Notes: generated from the letters alone by a model not told the origin. 64,000 nucleotides of DNA from Salmonella enterica subsp. enterica serovar Typhimurium str. LT2 (GCF_000006945.2 NC_003197.2:434001-498000); one strand, 5' to 3'; counted from the first letter of the stretch, positions 8,922-18,906 are shown. Numbers and translations: made by a program.

Positions 8922-8929
8922 CCCTCTGG

Positions 8930-9841
8930 TTAGCGCTGCGCTTCGCCGCCTAATCCTTCCACCAGGCTTTGAATCAGCGCCGCCAGCTCGCCGGTCATCA
9001 GGATAAAGTCCGCGTCAAAACGTTGGGCAAAATCTTCCCGGTCGATATCTTCGTTCTGGTCGCGCAGCTCATCGCAGAATTTCAGACGCTTAATGGAGCC
9101 GTCATCGCACATGACGAATTGAATGCGCTGCTGCCAGTCGAGCGCCAGCTTCGTGACCACTTTACCCGCTTCAATATGAACGGCGATCTCGTCGCTGACC
9201 AGATCCTGCTTTTTCGCGCGGATCACGCCGCCATCTTCCAGCATCGCTTTCAATTCGGCTTCGTCCAGCAACTGGAAACCCTGAGCGACCGTACCGGAGC
9301 GCACCCACTCGGTGAGCGTCAGCTCAATCGGATTTTCCAGCGCCAGCGGGACGACCGGCAGCGAGCCAAGACTTTTACGCAGTAGCGCCAAAGTATCTTC
9401 CGCTTTTTTCGCGCTGGCGCAGTCAACCATAATCAGGCCGTTAACGGTATCAATCCACATCATTGTCTGACTGAAGCGGCTAAACGCGCGCGGCAGCAAC
9501 GAATGCAACACTTCATCCTTCAGGGAATCTTTTTCCGTCTTCTTCAGCTTGCGTCCCTGATCGGCTTCCAGTTTCTGGATTTTCGCCTCCAGTGCCTGTT
9601 TGATCACTGGCGATGGCAGGATTTTCTCTTCTTTGCGCGCGCAAATAATAATTTGGCCATTGGCGGTGTGCGTTAACGCATCGCTGTGAGAGCCCATCGG
9701 CGGAACCCAGCCCATTTTGGCCATATCCTGGCTACCGCATGGGGTAAACGTCATTGAGGCGAGCTGTTTCTCCATCTCTTCGGCGCGTAATGTAATATCG
9801 CGGCTAAGACGGTAAACCATTAAATTTTTGAACCACAGCAT
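8930..9841 (-). CDS. rdgC: Recombination-associated protein RdgC
   Basis: A 303-residue DNA-binding protein that forms a ring dimer around double-stranded DNA and restrains RecA-mediated exchange. The sequence [20 protein letters not shown] at the start, [20 protein letters not shown], and the C-terminal [20 protein letters not shown] match E. coli RdgC over the full length. The open frame extends 24 codons further upstream, but the family starts at MLWFKN, so I use ATG 9839-9841. It is divergent from mak, with the 125-base gap 9842-9966 holding both promoters. Confidence 0.96.
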
Positions 9842-9966
9842 GATAATTTCCACGGCCTTGTCGTTAAATCCAGGCGGTATAGTAACGAATTGTCGGCAGG
9901 CTTGCATTGCCAATCAGAACGGTGAATTCTACCCTGTTGATATTCCCAAAAAATGAGGAGCGGTAT

Positions 9967-10875
9967 GTGCGTATTGGTATCGATTTAGGCGGCACAAAAA
10001 CGGAAGTCATTGCGCTTGATGATGCAGGAGAGCAGCGGTTTCGCCATCGTCTGCCTACGCCGCGGGAGGATTATCAGCAAACGATAGAAACCATCGCTAC
10101 GCTGGTCGACATGGCGGAACAGGCGACCGGCCAGACCGGTAGCGTCGGCATTGGCATTCCCGGTTCTCTCTCGCCTTACACCGGCGTGGTGAAAAACGCT
10201 AACTCTACGTGGCTTAACGGCCAGCCGTTCGATAGCGATGTGAGCCGTCGTCTGAAGCGTGAAGTGCGGTTAGCCAACGATGCCAATTGCCTGGCGGTAT
10301 CAGAGGCGGTGGATGGCGCGGCGGCGGGGGCGCAAACGGTATTTGCGGTGATTATCGGTACCGGGTGTGGCGCGGGCGTAGCGCTAAATGGCCGGGCGCA
10401 CATCGGCGGCAACGGTACGGCAGGTGAATGGGGCCACAATCCGTTGCCGTGGATGGATGACGATGAGTTGCGTTACCGCGAAGAAATTCCCTGTTATTGC
10501 GGTAAACAAGGCTGTATCGAAACCTTTATTTCCGGTACGGGATTTGCCACGGATTACCAGCGTTTGAGCGGTAACGCGCTAAAAGGCGATGAGATTATTC
10601 GTCTGGTCGACGCGCAGGACGCCGTGGCGGAACTGGCGTTAAGCCGTTATGAGCTGCGGCTGGCGAAAGCATTATCTCATGTCGTGAATATTCTGGATCC
10701 GGATGTCATTGTGCTGGGCGGCGGTATGAGCAATGTTGAGCGCCTGTACAAGACGGTTCCGTCGCTGATGAAATCGTTTGTTTTTGGCGGCGAGTGCGAG
10801 ACGCCGGTACGTAAGGCGCGGCATGGCGATTCGAGCGGCGTGCGCGGCGCGGCCTGGCTGTGGCCGCTGGCGTAA
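9967..10875 (+). CDS. mak: Fructokinase Mak (YajF), ROK family
   Basis: A 302-residue sugar kinase that phosphorylates fructose, and mannose weakly, with ATP. The start is GTG 9967 (VRIGIDLGGTKTEVIAL), preceded by GAGGAG at 9955-9960 with a 6-base spacer; the longer frame from 9907 lacks a site. ROK features are visible: the phosphate loop DLGGTKTE (residues 6-13), the catalytic region NDANCLAVSEA, the zinc motif GHNPLPW...CYCGKQGCIE, and LGGGMSN near the C-terminus. Transcribed alone, with a REP palindrome just after the stop codon. Confidence 0.95.
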   Translation: MRIGIDLGGTKTEVIALDDAGEQRFRHRLPTPREDYQQTIETIATLVDMAEQATGQTGSVGIGIPGSLSPYTGVVKNANSTWLNGQPFDSDVSRRLKREVRLANDANCLAVSEAVDGAAAGAQTVFAVIIGTGCGAGVALNGRAHIGGNGTAGEWGHNPLPWMDDDELRYREEIPCYCGKQGCIETFISGTGFATDYQRLSGNALKGDEIIRLVDAQDAVAELALSRYELRLAKALSHVVNILDPDVIVLGGGMSNVERLYKTVPSLMKSFVFGGECETPVRKARHGDSSGVRGAAWLWPLA

Positions 10876-10883
10876 CGTTGTTA

Positions 10884-10905
10884 GCCGGATGGCGCGTCAT
10901 CCGGC
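10884..10905. repeat. REP-type palindrome between mak and araJ
   Basis: GCCGGAT...ATCCGGC arms around a GGCGCGTC loop form a single REP-like unit between the converging mak and araJ stops. It overlaps the last araJ codons, beginning at 10897 on that strand. Confidence 0.7.
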
Positions 10906-12069
10906 AACCGGCGTGACCGATGGCTGCTTGTGTTTTAGACGTCCGTATACCAGCAACGACGACATGGCGGAAAACGAGAGCAGGGCGGCGGGAAGCGCCA
11001 CATAGTGGTACGCAAAACCTAGTGTCAGCATCAGCCCGCCGCACCAGGCGCCAATCGCGCTACCGAGATTAAACGCGATTTGCCCTCCCGCCGCGCCCAG
11101 CAGTTCGCCGCCTTTGGCGTTTTGCAGTAGCAGGATTTGCAGCGGCGCAGAGAGCGCAAACAGACCAGCGCAGCAGATAAACGCGAAAGTCAGCGATGTC
11201 GTTTTGTATCCGCTGAAGAAAAAGAGCGCCATGAGAGAAAGCACGATAACGAGGTCAGTCACTACCGCGATGCGCAGCGGAGTATATCTGCCGGAGAGTT
11301 TGCCGCTTAACAGATTGCCTAACACCATCCCCAGCCCGACCAGCATCATAATAAACGTCATGCTCGTCTCCGAAAAACCGGAGATGTACATCATAAATGG
11401 CTTGATATAGCTGAACCAGGCAAAAACGCCCGCATTGCCGAACATCGTGGCGGCGAAAATGAGCCACGGCGAGGGGCTACGCAAGAAGTGAAACTGCTCG
11501 CGCAGGCTGCCTTGGGCTTTGTCGCGAATATCCGGCACCCAGAAGAAAATTGCGGTGAGCACGGCGATGTTGAAAACCGCGATCAATAAAAAGGTGTAGC
11601 GCCAGCTAAATTCCTGGCTCAGGTAAGTGCCGAACGGAATGCCCACCAGATTCGCCACCGTCATCCCTGAAACCATACCCGCGACGGCGGCGGTGACCTT
11701 CCCGGGGCGGATAATCTTTGACAAGACAATGGCGCCGACGCCAAAAAAGGCACCGTGCGGAAAGCCGGAAACCAGTCTGCCGACGGCGAGCATCAGATAT
11801 GACGAGGAAAAGGTAAATATGGCATTGCCCATCACGCACAACATGACCAGAAACAACAGTATATGTTTAAGCGAAAAGCGGCTGGAAAAGAGCGCCATAA
11901 CAGGCGCGCCCAGCACGACGCCGAAGGCGTAAAACGAGATCATATGCCCGGCGGCGGGAATTGTTATCCCGACATCGCGTGCCAGCTCCGTCAGCACGCC
12001 CATAATGCCAAACTCGGCCATCCCCAGTCCGAACGTACCCAGCGCCAAAGAAAAAATAACTTTTTTCAT
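10897..12069 (-). CDS. araJ: AraJ, major facilitator superfamily transporter
   Basis: 390 residues with 12 predicted membrane helices. The N-terminus MKKVIFSLALGTFGLGMAEF and the segment LFALSAPLQILLLQNAKGGE match E. coli AraJ. There it is induced by arabinose through AraC, but it is not needed for arabinose use and its substrate is unknown. The open frame extends 20 codons upstream, but AGGTGG lies 3-9 bases before ATG 12067-12069, which matches the family start. I see no convincing araI-type half-sites in the 172-base upstream gap, so arabinose control is not supported here. Confidence 0.92.
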   Translation of the reverse strand: MKKVIFSLALGTFGLGMAEFGIMGVLTELARDVGITIPAAGHMISFYAFGVVLGAPVMALFSSRFSLKHILLFLVMLCVMGNAIFTFSSSYLMLAVGRLVSGFPHGAFFGVGAIVLSKIIRPGKVTAAVAGMVSGMTVANLVGIPFGTYLSQEFSWRYTFLLIAVFNIAVLTAIFFWVPDIRDKAQGSLREQFHFLRSPSPWLIFAATMFGNAGVFAWFSYIKPFMMYISGFSETSMTFIMMLVGLGMVLGNLLSGKLSGRYTPLRIAVVTDLVIVLSLMALFFFSGYKTTSLTFAFICCAGLFALSAPLQILLLQNAKGGELLGAAGGQIAFNLGSAIGAWCGGLMLTLGFAYHYVALPAALLSFSAMSSLLVYGRLKHKQPSVTPVAG

Positions 12070-12241
12070 ACCACCTGCCGAAAATAAAGGCGCATGTTGC
12101 GCGCTGTGGCTGTGAATTGTCACAGCCAATCAACGTATAGCTTGCGGATAAGCGCGAGGTAATACCATTCCTTATCCGTCTTTGTGTATTCATTATTATG
12201 CTATGTCATGACGGTATGCTGTGCGCAGGATGACACTCGTG

Positions 12242-15200
12242 TTACTCCACGGCAAACGCTTTGTCCAGTTTGCTATAACCAAGCCCATTGATTTTTTTCA
12301 CTTTTATCTGCACAGGGATACGTTCTTTCATGGCTTCCACGTGACTAATCACACCGATGGTCTTCCCGCTGGCATTCAGCGCATCGAGCGCATCCAGCGC
12401 GGCGTCCAGCGTTTCGCTATCAAGCGTGCCGAAGCCTTCGTCGAGGAACAAAGAATCAATGCGCGTTTTATGGCTGACCAAATCTGATAACGCCAGCGCC
12501 AGCGCCAGGCTGACCAGGAAACTTTCGCCGCCTGATAACGTTCGCGTATCGCGCACGGCGTCGGCCTGCCAGGTATCGACAACCTCCAGTTCCAGCGCGT
12601 CGCTGGCTTTGCGCTGCAATAAATAGCGGCCATGCAGGCGGGTGAGCTGATGATTCGCCAGCCAGACCAGATTATCCAGCGTCAGTCCCTGGGCGAATTT
12701 GCGGAACTTATCACCTTCTTTAGAGCCGATCAGCGCATTGAGATAGCCCCAGTCTTCCACTTGCTGAGAGGCTTGCTTCATTTCCGTCATCAGCGCGCGT
12801 TGGCGCTGCCGATTATCTGCATCCTGTTTAATTTGCTGGCGGATTTCCCCCTGGCGTGTCGTGTTCTCGCGCAGTTGTTGCGCCAACTGCGTCAGCCGCT
12901 GCGCGAGCTGCTCCGCCGTACACGTTGGGTCCAGACCTGCGGGCGGCTGTTGCTGATGGTCAGCCAGCGCCTGCGCGGACTGCGCGCTTAACGCCTTCGC
13001 TTGTTGTAGCTGACTTTCCAGCGTTTGTTGTTGTTTTTCCAGACGGGTCACGGTCTCTTCATCCAGCAACGCCGCCAGGAACGTTGCCTGGCTGTCAAAC
13101 GGGCTATTTTTTAACGCCGCATCAAAGTGCGCTATCGCCTCGGCGGCGCGCTGCTGCTCCTGCGTCGTTTGTTCCTGCAGGGTTTGCAACTGGCTTTGTA
13201 ATGACACGCACTCATCATGCGCCTGCCGCCAGTTATCCAGCGGCACGTCGTCGTCGGAATCCGCGGTATCCGTTTGCGGTAGCGTCTCCAGCAACGGGGC
13301 AAGCCTGTCGATCTGCATTTGCAAATCCGCGAACTCTGTCTGACGCTGTTGCCATATTTTCGCTTCGTCGGCGCGCTCATTCAGCCACGAAGCCTCGTCT
13401 TCTGGCGCAGGAAGGGAAAGCGTATACTGCGCCAAATCTGCCGTCAGCGACGCCTGACGCTGCGCAATCTGCGCGGTAAAGCGCGCTACCTGTTCAGTAT
13501 GCGCCGCGATTTGCGTTTGTAGAGCATGACGCTGGCTGAGCTGATCCAACTGTTGCTCATGCTCTTCCGCGGCGGTCAGCCAGCCCGCGAGGTCTTCTTG
13601 CGGCTGGAGCTGAACGCCCAGCGTAGCGCACAGCGTTTGCCATTCCTCAGTAAGCGCTTGCTCCTCCTGCAACAACGACTGCGCCTCGCTTTCATCCCGC
13701 TGTAATTGTTGCGTTAAGGCATCTAACTGTCCTCGCAGCGCCGCGCCTTCTTCCGCCAGCGTTTTGACCTCTTTTTCCAGCGCGTCGCGGCGGGTTTGAT
13801 TCGCGCTCAGTTCCAGCGCCTGATAGGCGGCGATGGCGGGGTGCGTCGTCGAGCCGCAAAGCGGACACGGCTGGCCGGACTGTAAGTGCGCCCGCTGGCT
13901 TTCCAGATCTTTGATGCGCGCCTCCTGCTCGCAAATAGTGCGAACGTCCGCAAGCTCCTGCGCTTTAGTCTTATAACTCAAACGCTTATCCGCCAGACGT
14001 TGGGTGTATTGCGCCTGCTCCTGATGATGACGCGCGATAGCTGCCTGTAGCTGCGCCTGACGCTTTTGTTTCGGGAGAATTTGCCCCTGAAGCGCGGCGA
14101 GACGATGGCGTAGCGGACGCTGCCGGGTATGCAATGCTCTGGCTTCCGCCAGCGCCTGTGGCGTGAGGTCGAGCGTGAGCGGCGGTAGCGCATCACGCTG
14201 ACGCGTATCGCTCAGCAACTGCTGTTGCCATTGGCTCAGTTGCGCCCGATCGTGGGATTGTTGTGTTAATAATGCTCGCCACCCCGCCAGTTCGCTGCGC
14301 CAGACGCGGATGCCGTCGTGTTCCGCCAGCCATGTCTTCAACCGCTGCCCTGTGGCGTTCAGTTGCGTGAATTGTCGATGCGCGCAGGCGCGGATACGCT
14401 GGCGCAGGCGATACGCGCTTTGTAAGCGAGCATTCACTTCATCACTGTGCTGGCGAACACGCTCAACGGCGCGGGTTTGTTCCTGAATGCGCTCCCAGTG
14501 CGGGCGCAACTGGCGAGCAGGTTGCGCCAGTGTCAACGCCGCGAGCTGCGGCTGCGCTTTTTCTCGCGCCTCTTGCGCCGCGTACAGCGCCTGCTGCCGG
14601 GCGTGTAATTCAGTGTGGAGCTCGTTTTTTCGGGTCAGCCAGTGAAGGTGCTGCTGCTGTCCCTGCTGGTCGGCCAGCAGGCGTTTCTCTTCGTCAGTAA
14701 GCGCCTGCAAACTGGCTTCCAGTTGCTGTAACTGTTCGTCCGCCAATAGGGCGACGCCGCTGGCCTGCGCTTGTAACTTTTCCAGTTCGAGACGGGCTGA
14801 TTTATGTTTTTCAAATACCTGTGCGGAGATCTGCCCGTAAATCTCAGTGCCGGTGAGCTCCTCCAGAAGCTCTGCGCGCTCTTTCGCTTTGGCGTTAAGA
14901 AAGGCGGCGAACTGCCCCTGTGATAACAACATCGAACGGGTGAAGCGCCCGTAGTCCAGCCCGGTCAACGTGGCGATCATCTCCAGTTTATCCTTTACCT
15001 TATCGGCAAAGATCTTTCCGTCTGAACACCGTGCCAGCTCTACGCGTGGGGCCTGGAGATTGCCGTCAGGCTGATTTCGGGCTCGGTTCTGGCTCCAGAA
15101 CGCGCGCCAGGCTTCGCCTTTTACCTCAAACTCCACTTCGGCCAGACATTCCGCTGTATCGCGCGTCATCAAATCGTTTTGCGATTGCGATACCGTATTC

Positions 15201-15382
15201 AGGCGCGGCGTTTCGTGGTACAGCGCCAGGCAGATGGCGTCAAGCAAGGTGGTTTTTCCCGCGCCGGTCGGGCCGGTAATGGCGAATAACCCGTTACTGG
15301 CAAACGGTTCGGCGGTAAAGTCGACCTTCCATTCTCCTTTCAGCGAGTTCAGGTTTTTCAGACGCAAACTGAGAATTTTCAT
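12242..15382 (-). CDS. sbcC: SbcC, ATPase subunit of the SbcCD hairpin nuclease
   Basis: 1046 residues, SMC/Rad50-like. With SbcD it cleaves DNA hairpins and protein-blocked ends. The Walker A motif GPTGAGKTT is at residues 37-45. Two long coiled-coil arms, very rich in Q, L, A and E, flank the zinc hook CPLC at 506-509. The C-terminal lobe has the ABC signature LSGGESFLVSLALALALSD and Walker B LFLDEGFGTLD. The ATG at 15380-15382 overlaps the sbcD stop by 4 bases (15379-15382), so the two are translationally coupled in an sbcDC operon. The length is close to E. coli SbcC, with no break in the coiled coil. Confidence 0.96.
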   Translation of the reverse strand: MKILSLRLKNLNSLKGEWKVDFTAEPFASNGLFAITGPTGAGKTTLLDAICLALYHETPRLNTVSQSQNDLMTRDTAECLAEVEFEVKGEAWRAFWSQNRARNQPDGNLQAPRVELARCSDGKIFADKVKDKLEMIATLTGLDYGRFTRSMLLSQGQFAAFLNAKAKERAELLEELTGTEIYGQISAQVFEKHKSARLELEKLQAQASGVALLADEQLQQLEASLQALTDEEKRLLADQQGQQQHLHWLTRKNELHTELHARQQALYAAQEAREKAQPQLAALTLAQPARQLRPHWERIQEQTRAVERVRQHSDEVNARLQSAYRLRQRIRACAHRQFTQLNATGQRLKTWLAEHDGIRVWRSELAGWRALLTQQSHDRAQLSQWQQQLLSDTRQRDALPPLTLDLTPQALAEARALHTRQRPLRHRLAALQGQILPKQKRQAQLQAAIARHHQEQAQYTQRLADKRLSYKTKAQELADVRTICEQEARIKDLESQRAHLQSGQPCPLCGSTTHPAIAAYQALELSANQTRRDALEKEVKTLAEEGAALRGQLDALTQQLQRDESEAQSLLQEEQALTEEWQTLCATLGVQLQPQEDLAGWLTAAEEHEQQLDQLSQRHALQTQIAAHTEQVARFTAQIAQRQASLTADLAQYTLSLPAPEDEASWLNERADEAKIWQQRQTEFADLQMQIDRLAPLLETLPQTDTADSDDDVPLDNWRQAHDECVSLQSQLQTLQEQTTQEQQRAAEAIAHFDAALKNSPFDSQATFLAALLDEETVTRLEKQQQTLESQLQQAKALSAQSAQALADHQQQPPAGLDPTCTAEQLAQRLTQLAQQLRENTTRQGEIRQQIKQDADNRQRQRALMTEMKQASQQVEDWGYLNALIGSKEGDKFRKFAQGLTLDNLVWLANHQLTRLHGRYLLQRKASDALELEVVDTWQADAVRDTRTLSGGESFLVSLALALALSDLVSHKTRIDSLFLDEGFGTLDSETLDAALDALDALNASGKTIGVISHVEAMKERIPVQIKVKKINGLGYSKLDKAFAVE

Positions 15383-16581
15383 GCCTCATGCTCCTCATTC
15401 AACGCGTAGAGCGTGCTGGAAAAGAGCTGATTCAGGCGCTCGCGCTGCGGGGGATCTAACGCTTCCAGCGCCAGACGCCGCGCAAAAACCTCCTCCACGC
15501 TAAGCTCGCTTAATGTTTCCCGCCGCTCGTTCGCCAGCGAGCGCTCGCGCTGTTCGCGGCTACGGCGCACCAGTAATACCTCTACGGGGAGTGACTCCGT
15601 TAATGTCTGTATTCTGCGTTGGATATCGTGCAGATAATCATCGGTGGTGATTTCAATATCCAGCCAGACGGGGGGCGATTGCTCAACGCCGCGCCACTGC
15701 TCAAGCTGTTCGGTAATTGACGCCAGGTCGCCTTTTAAAACCGCCAGCGGTTGAGTCACGGGGACAGCCAGACTTTCGGTACTTTGCCATTTCCCCTGCT
15801 CGAAGGTCACCAGATGCACGCATTTGCTTTTGCCGCACTCATCAAAGCTGAGGGCGATGGGTGAGCCGCAATAGCGGATATGCTCCGTGCCGCCGACACA
15901 TTGCGCGCGGTGAATGTGTCCCAATGCGATATAATCCGCGGGGGGGAAATGCTGCGCCGGAAAGGCATCCAGCGTACCGATATAAATGTCGCGAACCGCA
16001 TCGCTTTTGCTGGCGCCGACGGTGGTTAAATGTCCCGTCGCGATAACCGGCAGCTTTCGTTCGCCGCGTAGCTGGCACGCTTCCTGATACTGCTGTTGAT
16101 AATAATCGGCAATCGCATGAAGAAGTTGCTGCTGTTTCTCGCTGCCGGATAATCCCGCCTGACTGGTAATAATGTCGCGCGGGCGCAAAAAGGGAATGGG
16201 GCACAGTACGGCGCCCGGAGACCCGTCGCGACGATGAAGTAGCCGCGGCGCATAGCCCGCGCTGGCGATCACGGTTGTATTGAGAAACGCCAGAATGTCG
16301 CGCGATTCGTTTAGCGTGGCGACGGAATCATGATTACCGGCCAGCACCACCAGATGACAGCCCGTTTGCTGTAAATTAACGACGAAACGGTTATAAAGTT
16401 CTCGGGCATAGCTTGGAGGCGAACCGGTATCAAAAATATCGCCAGCGACAATAATGGCATCCACCTGATGGGCCTGCGCGGTCTCCAGCAGCCAGTCCAG
16501 AAAAGCCTGATGCTCCGCGGCGCGGCTTTTACTGTAGAAATTTTGTCCCAGATGCCAGTCAGAGGTGTGGAGGATGCGCAT
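15379..16581 (-). CDS. sbcD: SbcD, nuclease subunit of SbcCD
   Basis: 400-residue Mre11-like manganese-dependent nuclease. Calcineurin-like metal motifs in order: HTSDWHLG (residues 5-12), VAGDIFDTG, LAGNHDS, then ATGHLTT and ALGHIHRAQ. The start is ATG 16579-16581 (MRILHTSDWHLGQNF); the frame runs 22 codons further upstream without family support. First gene of the sbcDC operon, divergent from phoB. The 214-base gap 16582-16795 holds the Pho box of phoB and presumably the sbcD promoter. Confidence 0.96.
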   Translation of the reverse strand: MRILHTSDWHLGQNFYSKSRAAEHQAFLDWLLETAQAHQVDAIIVAGDIFDTGSPPSYARELYNRFVVNLQQTGCHLVVLAGNHDSVATLNESRDILAFLNTTVIASAGYAPRLLHRRDGSPGAVLCPIPFLRPRDIITSQAGLSGSEKQQQLLHAIADYYQQQYQEACQLRGERKLPVIATGHLTTVGASKSDAVRDIYIGTLDAFPAQHFPPADYIALGHIHRAQCVGGTEHIRYCGSPIALSFDECGKSKCVHLVTFEQGKWQSTESLAVPVTQPLAVLKGDLASITEQLEQWRGVEQSPPVWLDIEITTDDYLHDIQRRIQTLTESLPVEVLLVRRSREQRERSLANERRETLSELSVEEVFARRLALEALDPPQRERLNQLFSSTLYALNEEHEA

Positions 16582-16724
16582 AATTGTTCCATGCAAAAAA
16601 AGCGTGAACGGGATTATACACGTCATCCCTTCCATTTTTGGGCGCAATTTACCGCCGGTACACGGTAATGCATGGTTTCACCGGTGTCATAAATCATCAA
16701 CATGCTGTCAATGCCGCCTTTTTT

Positions 16725-16750
16725 TTTCATAAATCTGTCATAAATCTGAC
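16725..16750 (+). promoter_or_regulatory. Pho box upstream of phoB
   Basis: TTCATAAATCTGTCATAAAT, continuing into CTGACGCATAAT, is a tandem CTGTCAT-like repeat at about 11-base spacing. It is nearly identical to the E. coli phoB promoter as I recall it, where phospho-PhoB activates its own operon. Confidence 0.85.
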
Positions 16751-16795
16751 GCATAATGGCGCGGCATTGATAACTAACGACTAACAGGGCAAATT

Positions 16796-17485
16796 ATGGC
16801 GAGACGTATTCTGGTCGTAGAAGATGAGGCGCCGATCCGTGAAATGGTGTGCTTCGTGCTCGAACAAAATGGCTTTCAGCCCGTAGAAGCCGAAGATTAT
16901 GACAGTGCGGTGAATAAACTTAATGAACCCTGGCCGGATCTCATCCTTCTTGACTGGATGTTGCCCGGCGGGTCAGGGTTACAGTTTATTAAACATCTCA
17001 AACGTGAAGCCATGACCCGGGATATTCCTGTGGTTATGCTGACCGCAAGAGGTGAGGAAGAAGATCGTGTGCGCGGGCTGGAAACCGGCGCTGACGATTA
17101 CATTACCAAGCCGTTTTCCCCCAAGGAGTTGGTGGCGCGCATTAAAGCCGTTATGCGGCGCATCTCGCCGATGGCGGTCGAAGAGGTGATCGAGATGCAG
17201 GGACTGAGCCTTGATCCCGGCTCTCACCGCGTGATGACCGGCGACAGCCCGCTGGATATGGGGCCGACCGAATTTAAATTACTCCATTTCTTTATGACGC
17301 ACCCGGAACGGGTTTACAGTCGCGAGCAGCTACTCAATCATGTCTGGGGCACCAATGTGTACGTTGAAGACCGGACGGTCGACGTGCATATTCGCCGTTT
17401 GCGTAAGGCGCTGGAGCACAGCGGCCACGACCGGATGGTGCAAACGGTACGCGGGACAGGGTATCGTTTTTCGACCCGCTTTTAA
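16796..17485 (+). CDS. phoB: Phosphate regulon response regulator PhoB
   Basis: 229 residues. The receiver domain (1-120) has acidic residues VVEDEAP near the N-terminus, the phosphorylated Asp at residue 53 (LLDWMLPGG), the switch residue in MLTARGEEED, and Lys in YITKPFSPKEL. The C-terminal winged-helix DNA-binding domain (about 130-229) contains YSREQLLNHVWGTNVYVEDR and TVDVHIRRLRKAL. It activates phosphate-starvation genes by binding Pho boxes, one of which lies upstream. phoR follows 69 bases later, with a hairpin between them. Confidence 0.98.
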   Translation: MARRILVVEDEAPIREMVCFVLEQNGFQPVEAEDYDSAVNKLNEPWPDLILLDWMLPGGSGLQFIKHLKREAMTRDIPVVMLTARGEEEDRVRGLETGADDYITKPFSPKELVARIKAVMRRISPMAVEEVIEMQGLSLDPGSHRVMTGDSPLDMGPTEFKLLHFFMTHPERVYSREQLLNHVWGTNVYVEDRTVDVHIRRLRKALEHSGHDRMVQTVRGTGYRFSTRF

Positions 17486-17486
17486 T

Positions 17487-17528
17487 GCCTTTTCCGCCAG
17501 TAGAACACAGGTTTCTGGCGGAGAAGGC
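17487..17528 (+). other. Stem-loop between phoB and phoR
   Basis: GCCTTTTCCGCCAG (17487-17500) pairs with CTGGCGGAGAAGGC (17515-17528), a 14-bp stem with one T:G-type mismatch and a 14-base loop. No T-run follows. It lies inside the likely phoBR mRNA, so it could stabilise the phoB part or lower phoR expression. Confidence 0.5.
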
Positions 17529-17554
17529 TTTCCATTCTTGAGGGAGTATGACGC

Positions 17555-18850
17555 GTGCTGGAACGGCTGTCATGGAAAAGGCTGGTGCTGGAGCTGGTGC
17601 TCTGTTGCATCCCCGCGCTTATCCTTAGCGCTTTTTTTGGTTATCTGCCGTGGTTTTTACTGGCGGCGGTGACGGGACTGCTTGTCTGGCATTTCTGGAA
17701 TTTGTTACGCCTCTCCTGGTGGCTTTGGGTCGACAGAAGTATGACGCCGCCGCCGGGACGGGGAAGTTGGGAACCGCTGTTATACGGTTTACACCAGATG
17801 CAGTTGCGAAATAAGAAGCGTCGCCGCGAGCTGGGGAACCTGATTAAACGTTTTCGCAGTGGCGCGGAGTCGCTGCCTGATGCCGTGGTACTGACCACAG
17901 AAGAGGGCGGCATTTTTTGGTGTAACGGTTTGGCGCAACAGATACTGGGGCTACGCTGGCCGGATGACAACGGGCAGAATATTCTCAATCTACTGCGTTA
18001 TCCGGAGTTTACCCAGTATTTAAAAACGCGTGATTTCACCCGTCCGCTTCATTTGGTGCTCAATACCGGGCGGCACCTGGAGATCCGCGTCATGCCTTAT
18101 ACCGATAAACAACTCCTGATGGTGGCGCGCGATGTGACGCAAATGCATCAGCTTGAAGGCGCCAGACGTAACTTTTTCGCCAACGTTAGCCATGAGTTGC
18201 GTACGCCCTTGACGGTATTGCAAGGCTATCTGGAAATGATGCAGGAACAGGCGCTGGAAGGGGCGACGCGAGAGAAAGCGCTGCATACGATGCGCGAGCA
18301 AACGTATCGTATGGAAGGGCTGGTAAAACAACTGCTTACGCTGTCTAAAATTGAGGCGGCCCCGGCGCTGTTATTAAATGAAAAAGTGGATGTACCGATG
18401 ATGCTGCGGGTCGTGGAGCGTGAAGCGCAGACGCTCAGCCAGCAGAAACATACCTTTACGTTTGAGGTCGACGATAGTCTTAGCGTTCTGGGCAACGAAG
18501 AGCAGCTACGTAGCGCGATCTCAAACCTGGTGTATAACGCGGTAAACCATACGCCGGCGGGAACGCATATTACGGTGAGCTGGCGACGTGTCGCGCATGG
18601 CGCTGAGTTTTGCATTCAAGATAACGGTCCGGGGATTGCTGCCGAGCATATTCCTCGTCTGACCGAACGCTTCTACCGTGTCGATAAAGCGCGTTCGCGG
18701 CAAACGGGCGGCAGCGGCCTGGGATTGGCGATTGTGAAACATGCGTTGAATCACCATGAAAGCCGCCTTGAAATCGACAGTTCGCCTGGCAAAGGAACGC
18801 GATTTAGCTTTGTGCTGCCGGAACGTTTAATTGCCAAAAATAGCGATTAA
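17555..18850 (+). CDS. phoR: Phosphate regulon sensor kinase PhoR
   Basis: 431 residues. Two N-terminal membrane segments (about 10-30 and 35-55) have no large periplasmic loop, as in E. coli PhoR, which senses through PstSCAB/PhoU. A PAS-like domain follows (about 95-200). The DHp helix has the phosphorylated His in FFANVSHELRTPLTVLQGY. The catalytic domain shows the N box (LVYNAVNHTP), G1 (DNGPGI) and G2 (GGSGLGLAIV). GTG start at 17555, with GAGGGA at 17540-17545 as ribosome binding site. The hairpin at 18876 ends the operon. Confidence 0.97.
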   Translation: MLERLSWKRLVLELVLCCIPALILSAFFGYLPWFLLAAVTGLLVWHFWNLLRLSWWLWVDRSMTPPPGRGSWEPLLYGLHQMQLRNKKRRRELGNLIKRFRSGAESLPDAVVLTTEEGGIFWCNGLAQQILGLRWPDDNGQNILNLLRYPEFTQYLKTRDFTRPLHLVLNTGRHLEIRVMPYTDKQLLMVARDVTQMHQLEGARRNFFANVSHELRTPLTVLQGYLEMMQEQALEGATREKALHTMREQTYRMEGLVKQLLTLSKIEAAPALLLNEKVDVPMMLRVVEREAQTLSQQKHTFTFEVDDSLSVLGNEEQLRSAISNLVYNAVNHTPAGTHITVSWRRVAHGAEFCIQDNGPGIAAEHIPRLTERFYRVDKARSRQTGGSGLGLAIVKHALNHHESRLEIDSSPGKGTRFSFVLPERLIAKNSD

Positions 18851-18875
18851 TTGCCTTTCGTAAGTATAACTTTCC

Positions 18876-18906
18876 ATAAGCCAGCGGATGCTGGCTTATT
18901 TTCTTT
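18876..18906 (+). terminator. Terminator of phoBR
   Basis: ATAAGCCAG and CTGGCTTAT form a perfect 9-bp stem with a 6-base loop, followed by TTTTCTTT. The rest of 18907-19258 is a gene-free brnQ leader. It holds a TATAAT at 19191-19196 without a good -35, and a short CGGGAGC/TCCCG hairpin at about 19151-19165. Confidence 0.85.
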
